From NCBI GenBank assembly GCA_963920635.1, contig OY987299.1, forward strand, positions 121,273,373 to 121,337,372: a stretch of DNA of 64,000 nt. The letters run 5' to 3'. Source of the DNA: Pseudeuparius sepicola (Eukaryota > Arthropoda > Insecta > Coleoptera > Anthribidae). Below the pieces are notes generated by a model that saw only the letters and a list, made by a program, of their open reading frames with translations, was not told the origin of the DNA and did no database searches. Made by a program: the position numbers and the translations under genes. Of the stretch, positions 24,244 to 36,300 are shown piece after piece; within the stretch, counting starts at the first letter, position 1; each line of letters begins with the position of its first letter.

Positions 24244-24373
24244 ATAATAAAACCAATTATCATTTGTAAGATTTTGTATTTATTATATTTATTTTGTAAA
24301 GTAGTTAACTAATAACAACTATGGAAATTCTATACAAAAAAAATTAAAGCATTAACAATATTTTAAGTTGGTT

Positions 24374-27300
24374 TTACAACATTGGGACCTGACTAAATTC
24401 TTTTAAAGTGTCAAGATCTTTCATCAGCATTTGCAACGTCTGTCGAGTTTTGGGGTAGTCTTCCGACGATTCCATGTTCATATTTTGCTCGAGTTCTTCG
24501 ATTTGTTTTTCAAAATCATCTAACCTCTCTTCTACTAAAGATTCGGCATGCGTTATATGGTCTAACAAATTCAGTCGACAATCGTCAGAGTTGATGGCTG
24601 CTTGAGGTTTTGGTATGATGGGGGCTATATTGTTATTCATCAATGTGTTCAAGTCGATTTTGGGAATGTCTTCTTTTCCCGCCTTCAAAATCATCATCAG
24701 CATCGAAGCATCGGGTTTCTCCATGTCCAGGTCATTTTCGTTTTTAAGGTACTGATGGTCAGCAGTTTCAACGTTTTCTGACTTCATTTTGATGTCTTTG
24801 TTGTCGGCGTTTTCATCCATTTTCTCTGGCAATGGTAGCTTGTCCCAGGGTTTGGACCAAAGGTAGAGTTTCGGATGATTTTTTGACCTGAAATGTTTAC
24901 CGATAAGCATTTGTGATAATATTCAGAGCACTACTATTAATGACAAATTAATTTGTTGTTATCTCCAGATTTTCGCAGTAAGTGTCAACAACAGAGCCAT
25001 ACTAGGCATATGACATTTGCAAAAATTGAATGAAAAATAACGTCAACAAAAGTTGTGTAGGACAGATGTTTTAGATAACAAAGTCATCCCGCAATTCTGT
25101 GCATACTATTTTCTTCATGAGCATGGAAAATTAATGTTCTGTTTTTCGTCCAGTAGTGCCACCTTAATCCGCAAACAATAATGAAATAGGACATCATGCT
25201 CGGGTCTTTAATATTAGTGTCGGTCCCGGTCACACATAAAATTTGGTGTGCGTAGGCAACACTCTTCAACAAATTATTATTTTTTCAATGATAATGTACG
25301 AATATTTGGAAACTATTGAAAGCAGACTAGATTTAAACATGATTGTGGGTTAAAAACGGTGTGACTAAACACTTAAAAATATATAAAGTGCCCGCCAAAA
25401 AGTTGAAACCGTAAGGGATTTTATTTTATTTTTGGGCTAAGATGAAACTACTCTGGGGTGATCATCTCTGCTTCCAAAAAGATTCGAAATGAGATCATTA
25501 AATGTAGTGACGTCATTTGACATACCTGTCAAAAATGACATTTAACTAAATAAATTTGTGATTTTATCGAAAAAAGTTATTTGAAAAAGTTGCTTGGAAT
25601 TTTATTTTACCCCTATGTGCAAATTTCAGACAAAAATTCTGACAATGATAAATTTTTAATTTTTTGAAAAAATATAAAAACTAATAAATTTCTTTTTTTT
25701 GTGTACCATATTTGACTTTAGAATTGTTTGCCTATCATCTAAACGTGATATTTTTAGTTATGTACCCTTTTTGGGTCGTAATCAGCTAGTTTCAAGAAAA
25801 ACTCAACTAACAAGGTGCAATTTTGGACGATTTATTTTTTGTTACAATGTATTGGCAGATGTAATTGCTCCTTGTTAGTTGAGTTGAGCTAAACTAGAAA
25901 ATATCACGTTTGGATGATAGGCAAACAATTCTAAAGTCAAATATGGCACACCGAAAAAAATGAAATTTATTAGTTTTCATATTTTTTCAAAAAAATTAAA
26001 CATACCTATATCATGTTAGAATTTGTGACTGAAAATTTGCACATAGGAGTAAAATACAATTCCAAGCAACTTTTTCTAATAACTTTTTTCGATAAAATCA
26101 CAAATAAAGCGTATTTTGGCCATTTATTGAATTAAATGTCATTTTTGATAGGTATGTCAAATGACGTCAGGACTTTTAATGATCTCATTTCGAATCTTTT
26201 TGGAAGCAGAGATGATCGCCCCAGAGTAGTTTCATCTTAGCCCAAAAATAAAAAAATAAATCACATATGGTTCCAACTTTTTGGTGGGCACTGTACATGC
26301 TGCACAAAAACATCAAAAACAAAAAAAAATAAAATTTGGGCGATCCATTTCAAATTTTATATTTGCAGATAGTTATTAATTTAAAACAATTTTTCCTTAT
26401 ATTTTTTTTGTATCTTTAAAAATTAAGGTAGTTTACTATTGAGGAAATTTCAAAGAAACGACATTGACAGCTAAAACGTCTATCCTACACAACTTTTGTT
26501 GGGTCATTTTTCATTAAAGGACAAGCACCAACTTTAAATAAAATTTTCTAACTAAAAAAAAAAATAAAAAAAAGGTTTCCATGTTTCCAATATTTTGGGA
26601 CACACTGTACGTGTACATATCATCGACTTCGGAATTATTTCTATTTATTTATCTAAAGTGACTGGTCTATGTCCTTTATACTTTTATAGTGTGTACCAAA
26701 TTTTTAGTAGGTACCATTTATCGTCTCTCAAATATTGGCAAAAAACCGCTTACAACATTTTGTTAACACGTTGTAATACCAAACCATGTTTATAACATAG
26801 TGTCGCTAGTAATTTCTTTTAGTAATAATTGTAAAAAAATAGTTAATGATATTTCCCTCATGATTTATTTATAATTTGATTGCTCATATTTTTTCTTTAT
26901 TTTGCTTCTTATTTTGAAGAAATCTAACAAGTTACTTTTTTACTAATACCTTTAGAACCAACGTATTATATTATATAGTTTTTCCGTAAAATCTAAAATA
27001 ACTTTTTCTGAAACTGCCCCCTATAATCTACCAAACACGTATTCACTTACTCGGCAATCTTCATCTTGACGCCCAGCGTGTGCACGTACTCCCTCAGCTC
27101 CAGCAGCCCGCCCGACAGGTCATGGCACTTCTTCAGCTGCTCCGTCCGCCGCCTGCCCGCCTCCTCGTCCCTGCTGTGGAACGCGGCCGTCGGAAGCGTC
27201 CCCCTCGTCAGCCACTCCTGGTCGTGCACGTGCCTCATCGACTGGCGCTCGCGCAACGGGTTCTGGCAGATCCAGCACACGTACTTCTCCGGCACCTCGC

Positions 27301-30300
27301 TCTCCCGCTGGATGTTGTTGCAGTAGGCGTGCTGCCAGCACAGGCACAGCTCGCACTGGATCATCAGCCCGTCCTCCTCGGGGAAGCCGCACGTGCAGTT
27401 GATGATCTCCTCCTGCTTCATGCGCTCTAGTTTGATGATTTTTCCCCCCTCGATTATGATGTCGTTGAACGGATAGACCTCCGGCTGGAGTTGTGGCGGT
27501 TGGGGGTCGCCCGGTGTCGGTTGTGGTGGTTGTGGTGGTGGTGGTGGTGGGGCCGGCCGTTGTGTGATGGTTATGGGTGGTGTGGTGTCGTCTGGTTTAC
27601 CTTTGGAGGTGTCCGCGGGCGCCTCTGCTGCCGCGGCGCCCCGTTTTCGTTTCTTCTCGTCGCCGTGGCTTTCCGGGGGGTTCCTCACCACCGGCAGCAA
27701 GGTTTTTATGCCGACCGGCGGTCTAGTCGCGCACAACGCTTTCAAAGTGACGTCGTCCCGATTCGGCATGTCGTCTGTTTTATTCAAAATATCTTTTAGT
27801 TTTATATCCGGATACATACTCGCCGGCAAACCTGATGGCAAAGGCTGCGCCTCGTCCGCCGACTCGGACGGCTTCTGATTCAACAACTTTATTATCTCTT
27901 TGTCCTTTGTATTGGTGACCGCTTCGGCCACTGTCATGGGCGAGACGGCTTCGGGTGGCGGCGCTTCGGGAATGGGTGACTGTGGAAATTTTGGGGGTTT
28001 AGTAATGGTGGATGGTTTGGGGGAAGGTTTGGATGAGACAGTCTTTGCGGTGCCCGGAGACCTGTCCAGGTTCTCGCCGACAGTGCGGGCGTAGGCCAGA
28101 TCGGCCACGTTGGGGGTGGAATCCATGAATTTGGAGAACTCGGGGTGGTAGTGCTTGACGTGCATGAGCGCGAGGTTCTCTCGTCGGAAGTTCTTGCCGC
28201 AGCCCTCGACGGGGCACTTGTACGAGTCGTCCTCGTAGATTACCTTGATGGTGTTTGGGTCTTCTGCAACTGAACAGTTAAGCAAACCCACCATTAGTAT
28301 TAATTATTATTAAAAAGTAAAAGTTGTAAACATATCTACCACTGTCCGATTTCCAGGTTATTATAATACCAACAACATTTTTAGAACAACTGCATTCATA
28401 ATAAAACATAGATATATAAAAAAACAATTGAGGAAGTTATTCACAAAATTTATTACGTCAACGACTCTAGCGAGGCAGGTTTTGTTTACATAAAACACAT
28501 AATGGCCAATGTAAGATAAAAATTAAAACATTCACAGCATAATATTTTGCATAGTCAGGTATAATCCGCAGTTTTGCCAAACTTGCATGTACTATCTGGT
28601 AATTTATTCACTGTTGAATGAAAGATATTTAAAGATAAGTAATTGCTACCAATTCATTTCCACAAAACATTCATGGATGATAAAAAATATCAACCAACAA
28701 TGTGGATTTAGGTATTCTGACCACCTATGCATTTTTGAGTAAAATTATCTCTCAGCTTTAACTACCAATGCCGAACAAATTAACGTTCAGTTTAATTATT
28801 GTATTGTAGCCTTTGTAGCTTAAAACTGTCGTAATAAGTTCTTAATTTTGGTTACATACACTAAATTGTTAGGTGATATTCTCATATATTATCTTATTGT
28901 TTAGGCTTCAGTTTTCCTTGTATTAGATATAACTTTTGACAAATACCTTATCTTTTTTAAAAGTTAAATTTTAAAATAAATGAATTAATCCAAATTTTCC
29001 TCATCATATAAACCTTCTGAAGAACACTATATTTGTTAATAACTTTCCCGAATAATTTTAGATTAGCAAATCCCGAAATTTTTGAAAAATCGAGCCAGGT
29101 CAGAACTATTTTCTTCAAGTGACTTGTCCAGTCGTATTTCTCTACTCCTAGAGTTTATTATACAGTGTGTCCGTGGATGGAGTCCCCAAGAGGATAAATG
29201 GACCAAAAATTTCATTTTTCGACAAAAAGTCATTCTTGATAAAAATTTCTGCTTCTCGAAAAAATATGAACTACAGAGAGAATATTGGATTTTTTTATAC
29301 AGGGCGCCCAAAAAATACAAAAACATGATATACCATCAAGAATAAACTACATTTATTTTTAAAAATATCAAAAAGTTTTACTTAGAAAAGTTGTTTAGAA
29401 TTAAAAGATGTGTCAGATTGTAAATTTTCAAGCAATTCGGATGATTTTGTTTTTTTTGTTTTTTTTTTACCTATTTAAATCAAAGTCGGCCGATTTGCTA
29501 AAGTTACAATTGGACACGTCTTTTAATTCTAAACAACTTTTCTAAATAACCGTTTTTGATATTTTTAAAAACAAAGTACTTCCACACTTGGCAATCAAAA
29601 AAATCAAAGTTGGCTGATTTGTTTGAAAAGTGACAATCGCACATATCTTTTAATTCTATAGTCTATCCAAGATACAGCGGCAGTAGATATAAACAAAGTC
29701 ACATAACCGCCTTGCGATCGATTACCAGGGTCGGACTAATATGAGATTCCAAGTGGCATGTAATGCTCAACTAATTCTTTTAGAAGTTCCAAAATGTGTG
29801 TTTCTGCCTTTCGTGGAACTTTATAAATTTCCTTAAATTAAGTAGCAAAATAAATTTACAGAATATACTGCTCGCGATCCGATCTAAAATATGCAGAAAA
29901 CTCGACTGAGGGAAGAGCCGGCCCTGCATTCTGCTCGCCGTGTAAACACTTGACATTTTATGACGGCCAGACCAATAAGATAATAGGTCACGTGGTGGCC
30001 AATGTTTTGATCCACTGCCGCTGTATCTTGGATAGACTTTAAACAACTTTTCTAAGTAAAAGTTTTTGATATTTTTTAAAATAAAGGTAGTTTATTCTTG
30101 ATGGTATTTCATGTTTTTGTATTTTTTGGGCACCCTGTATAAAAAAATCAAAAATTTCCTAAGTAGACCATATTTTTTGAGAAGCAGAAACTTTTATCAA
30201 GAATGACTTTTTGTCGAAAAATGAAATTTTTGGTCCATTTGTCCACTTGCAGACTCCATCCGCGGACACACTGTATTTGAAATTTTCTGTAGAAATAACT

Positions 30301-33300
30301 CACCCACTTCCTTAGTTTCCTTTGGTACCGATACCGCTTGTTCAATCACCGGTGGAACAGAAGCAGCTTCAACATCAAGTTTGGCCTTTTTCGACTGTCT
30401 CTTCTTCGCCGGGGTGCTGCTTTCGGGTGGCCTCTTCCTACTACTTTTATATATGCTAAAGTCGAAATACTCGTGCGTTAGGCCCAACTCTGGGTGAAGA
30501 TCCAAGTAATGCTTGACTTCGCTGCGATTCCTAAACCTTCGATTGTCCGGTCTATGAACAATAATGAAACTTAGAAAAGGAACTGAGGACAAATGGGAAG
30601 AGAATACCCCAGGATAACAGTTGTCCATTTGCCCTCCACCGTTCCAACCATTCTCCTGGTCAAGTGCTTCACCCAACCTTCCGGCAACCGTGGATCGGCA
30701 ACAATATACGATTTTCTAATGCCATCGTGCATCTCCAGGGTGGAAAGTTCCCCAACCGGTTTTCCAGATTCATCGAACCTGAATTAAATGCAAACTAAAC
30801 ACACTGCTGATAATAGTTATTATTTCAGTGATTTTGTGAAGCTTTTTACATGATTAGATGTACTTCTCTAGCTTGATTTGTATAGGACAAATTAAGATTT
30901 TTTGAATGGATTTTTGATAGTATCTTTTTAAAAATATGATACATCAAGTACTAATTTTGTGCGTTTTTTGAATAGTGTAATGTAGTAAGGTAGTGTATTT
31001 TTCACGATAGCCATTTTGTTAAGTTTTGTAACTATAATAGGTGTCACTTTATGTGAAGTTTCATAACTTTTTATAGTAGATACCACGAATCTTGATCCCT
31101 GCATCGCAATGGAAATTGCATTGTCAACCATTGTGACGCAGGGATCAAGATTCGTGATATCTACTTTATCTCCCATATGATTATACAGAATGTTACAAAA
31201 AAGGAGGTCAATTCACATTACACATTTTCTGCTGGACCAGAGCCGGGCAGTAGCTAGCTACTAGCTTAGCTACATTTTTGTTCAAAGTTACTTATTCAAG
31301 CTACTTTTTTTATTGTGGTAGCTTGTAGCTGTAGCTTTAATAATTTTTTCCCAGTATTCATAAGTTACTTTTTATAAGTAGCTAGCTACTCAAAATAGCT
31401 ACCAAAGCTACTTTTTGGTAACTAAGTTACTAAAAGTAGCTTAAGTTAAGTTCAGTAGCTTTAGTTACCTTCAGTAGTTTAAGCTACTTCGAGTAGCTGA
31501 AGTTACTTTTATCGAAAATAAGCTACTTTTTGCGAGTTTAGTCCTGTCAATTCGCCTCTCCCTCTCCACCATTTACCACCAATGTACCACACAAACGCAA
31601 TATGTAAGGATCTGGGCTTTGCAATTTATTTCAATTCATAGATTGAGTGGTCTTGGTCGAGTATAGTTTTTTTATATTCTTTATGATATAATATAATAAT
31701 ACTTTTGTTTATAAATAAAATGCATAGGTTTTTTTTTTTAGTTATTTAACTACTTTCCGCATATAAATACATACCTAGTTTTTTTTTAGAAAATGGAAGA
31801 ATGTGGCCCAACTTAAACTAATCACAATCTAACCTTGTACATTTTATATGTAAAGTAACTTGAAAAATAGCTTATTCTAAATCAGAAAAGCTACCTGGTA
31901 GCTTGGAGCTTAACTACTTTTCGAAAAGAGTAGCTTAGCTACTAGGTAGCTTAGTTATTTTATTTCAAAGGTAGCTGTAACTTGTAGCTAGCTACTTTTT
32001 TAGAGTAGCTTGCCCAGCTCTGTGCTGGACCAACAATATATTAAAGACCCAAGTATGAAATCATAATTTCATTGATGTTTGAGATCTGAAATTCTAGATA
32101 TTATATTTTGGAAGAGTATTTTTAACATATGCAAGAATGAAAATAGAAAAATTTGTTTAAAACCCCAAAGCAAACCAATGCGTTCTACACTTACTAGCCT
32201 TCAACTTAATTTCAAACCAAAAGGTACCAAAATACTCTTGCTTGCTTTTTAGACTCACTTTTCTTAAGACAAACTTGTAAAATTAAAGGGATATAACAAA
32301 CAAGCATTTATTTGTATTTTGGATATTAAATTCGTTGTAAAAGACATATTCGCATGTTTTTATTTTATAAAAGATTCTGCAACAATGGTGTTTTTAACAT
32401 TAAACAACCCTATCGATTTGTTTCGGTATGTGGGGCCAGAGGGGATCGCTTGCAACAAAGTTATGCATAGGTCTTTAATATATTGTTAGTGTTAGTCCAC
32501 GTTTCTGTGTAATTTTTATTAATAAATTCTAATAACAAAGGGGATAATGTACCCATTTACCCATCAAACTTTCAAATTTTCCATAATTTTTTGACTTTCA
32601 TAACATTTTGATTTAGGTTTTGGTAGATATTGCACGATACACACATAACAGTATGTCCGAAGGCAGGTCACGGTGACATCAGCTGTGGCGCTCATGCGAC
32701 AAAAGCATGGCTGTAGCTTTTATTTTCAACAGGGAATTCACTCGTTTAGAGAGAGCTAAGCAACCACATACAGGGTGGTCCAAACTTTATCAGCAATACT
32801 TTAAAAACTGTTAGAAAATTTCAAAGAAAAAAGTTTTTTCCTATAAACATGTATCGAAATCCTAACGGTTTTCGATATACAGGACGTTAAAGTTCTTTTT
32901 TTTTACTTTCTTTTATTTCTCCTAAAGGAAGACAGCTAAGGCAAACATATTTGGTGTAGTTTAGACACTCATTAAATACTATAAATTAAAAATAATTCAG
33001 CCCATCTACTTCCACCAGTGTCGGATAGACGGGGGACAATTCATCATATTTTTTTAATAAAAAAATGGTACGCCACTCGAAAAGTAATATTTTTTGCCTC
33101 CACTAAATTTTCCAATAAATTCTAAGAAAAAACTATTCTTGACTTTTTCGAAAAATAAGTACCGTTTTTGAAAAATTTATTTTTGTGTTTTAATTTTTTT
33201 AGCAGAAGAAAATTAAAGTAGGTCTATGCTCTCGAAATTTTGCACACATACTGAGTTTTCAATTCCGAACAACTTTTCTTAATAACATTTGGTCCTAAAG

Positions 33301-36300
33301 TCTACAAAAAGGTTTCTAGAATAGAAAAATCATGTGTCCTGGAAATTTTAAAAAAAATCTAATATTTTGCACCAATAAAGTGGGCTTTAGGTAGGTCTTA
33401 CGACAAAATGTTATTAAGGAAAATTGTTCGGAGTTAAAAACTCAAAATTTCGAAAGCTTAGACCTACTTTGATTTTCTTCTGCTAAAAAAATTAAAAGCA
33501 CAAAAGTGATTTCTTCAAAAACAGTACATTTTCAGAAAAAAAGTCAAGAATAGTTTTTTTCTTATAATTGATTGGAAAACTTAGTGAAGGCAAAAAAAAA
33601 TACTTTTCCAGTGGTGTACCATTTTTTTATTAAAAAATATGATGGTTGACCCCCGTCTCTCCGGCACTGGTGGAAGTAGATGGGCTGAATTATTTTTAAT
33701 TTATAGTATTTAATGAGTGTCTAAACTGTACCAAATATGTTTGCCTTAACTGTCTTCCTTTAGGAAAAATAAAAGAAAACACATTTCCTGTTACAGGAGA
33801 TGAGAGAGAGGGTTTCAAAATTGTCGTAGATAAATTCTTTAATTTTAATGAAAATGCTTTTCTGTTCTTAGATTCCCGAATAGACAGGGGCAGTTTATTA
33901 AAGATTTTTGGACCTATCACAGCGACACATCTATGACTTCTATCAAATCTGTATCGTACTGGGTTCACTAATGGATGTTCTTATTTTACAGATTGTTTTC
34001 TGCTTTCCAGATAAATTCTAAAGAGTTCCAACACCGCCCCCCGAATACCATATCTCTCGAGAACCTTTAGTAACTCAGAGTGGGGGACAGTGTCAAAGGC
34101 CTTTGCGAGGTCCATAAAGACCCCAATGCACTTATTTCCACGATCCAACCCATATTTGATATTATCGATAAGATTGTACAAGGCATCATTTGTACTTGTG
34201 TTTTTCTGAAAACCAAATTGATTTTGACTGAGTATTTTATTTTTTATTAGGTAATCATAAAATCTTTATTTTAAACACTTTTCAAAAAGCAAAAAGTATT
34301 TATTACTAAGATGATAAAATTTCACGTCCACAATATATTTTTATAAAAAGAAAGTTAGCGGCTTTATGTATTTATTACTATTAATTTTGTTTAATTTAAT
34401 TAATTTTGTAATTTAAATTAACCTTTGAGGTACCTACTTCATCATATTCGGAAATTTAAAATTAGAATTGCTGTATTATTAAGGATTCCTAAACTTAAAG
34501 ACATAAACGTGCTTTATAATTTTTTGCCTGAATTGTAGGTACACGTGCGGCCCTTGAAATCATTTCAATATGTGAGGTTGCAAAGGATTTCAACTGACAA
34601 CGTTGCAATTACCCCTTCCCTCTCTCGCAGTTTGAAAGCCAGCCATAACCTCAAAGGCGTAAGTGACGGCAAATCTAACATCGTATTACGTGACATTGCC
34701 AGTTATTGTGTGAAAAACAGTAAATTCGGCGTCATTAGGTTGGCCTTAGATTGCCTGAATAATAGTGGAAAATCTTACAACCCTGCGGCGGCTTTTATCG
34801 CAAAAGTCTTTCAACAACCTCGAATCAAGCCGTTCTAAAAGTCAAAGGAGGTAGTAAATCTTTAAATTGGGTGTCGTACTTTTCTCCGGTACCAAAAATA
34901 ACCCCGAAACTCCGATATCTAAGATAATTTCGCGATTCATGATTAACCACTTTCGAGAAACGGGACGGCTGTAGAATCAACGAAACCTACGGAAAATCCT
35001 CAACCTCACCCGAAGACTCCAGGGAAGCTTTAAACATTAAATTAAATCAAAGTTTTGGTTTACAGCTCAGGTTCGCAGTTAAGATAAAGAAGTGTAATAA
35101 ACCAATGTCAAAAAAAACACTACGAGATTCCTCTATAATAACACAATCATACTTATACCTTATCAGAGCTGGGAAAGATCCCTCCAAAAAGGATCTAGAT
35201 CATAGATAAGATCGTTTTTCACAAAAAGATCTAAGATCGTTTAAAAATTACAGAAGCGTAGAAGGGCCACGTAGTAAATTTTTTTAAAATTCAGACTTTT
35301 TTTTCTCAGAATTTTAAAATTCAGACTTTTTTCTCCGAATTTTAAAATTCAGACTTTTTTCTCAAAATTTTGACTTTATTCTCAAAATTTTGAGATTTTT
35401 CTCAAAATTTTGTCTTTTTTCTCCAAATTTTAAAATTCAGAGCTTTTTCTTTTGACTTTATTCTCAAAATTTTGAGAAAAGTCTGAATTTTAAAATTCGG
35501 AGAAAAAAGTCTGAATTTTAAAATTCTGACAAAAAAGTCCGAATTTTAAATTTCTGAGAAAAAAAGTCAAAATTTTGAGAAAAATCTCAAAATTTTTAGA
35601 ATAAAGTCAAAATTTTAAGAAAAAAGTCTGAATTTTAAAAAAAATTACTACGTAGCCCTTCTACACTTCCGTAAAAAATAGATCTTTTCATGTAAAAACA
35701 ATCTTAGATCAAAGATCGTCTAAAAATGATCTGTTTAAAAAAGATCAATCGATCTAAGATCTTTTGAACGATCTAAGATCTTCTAAACGATCTAAGATCT
35801 TCTAAACGATCTAAGATCTTCCAAACAATCTAAGATCTTCTAAATGATCTAAGATCTTCTAAACGATCTAAGATCTTCTAAACGATCTAAGATCTTCTAA
35901 ACGATCTAATATCTTCTAAACGATCTAAGATCTTCTAAACGATCTAAGATCTTCCAAACAATCTAAGATCTTCTAAATGATCTAAGATCTTCTAAACGAT
36001 CTAAGATCTTCTAAACGATCTAAGAACCTCTAAATGATCTAAGATATTTGAACAAAATTCATGATATTATACAGGGTGATTCAGTTTTATTCTGCAAAAC
36101 TTCAACAGGTGATGGAAAACCAAAAAATAACCGCTCTTTCTTCTATAAACTATATCATTTTAAGGTCTCATAAAAAAGTTACAAGGTGTTAAAGTTGTAA
36201 GAAATATGTTGACTTTATTGAATATTTACCAAACTAGTTGAGATATTTAACACGTTAAGCCCCAGGCTGTCAAGAAACGAGTTTTACCCCAGACCAAACA

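Larger units (their letters stand above)
28264..30303. other. MBD-R2 intron 5
   Basis: The first half is plain AT-rich sequence. The second half is the fold-back 29163-30273 with a nested insertion. No exon or RNA gene was recognised. Confidence 0.5.

Noticed and set aside
27080..27799. Long plus-strand frames rich in Pro, Val and Gly
   Set aside because: Shadows of the GC-rich MBD-R2 exon 6 on the other strand.
31076..31163. Hairpin with 27-bp arms as another footprint
   Set aside because: No matching direct repeats at its borders and too long for the proposed footprint class.
35751..36050. CRISPR-like array
   Set aside because: The 19-bp units are head-to-tail without spacers and the genome is eukaryotic; it is a tandem repeat in a transposon.
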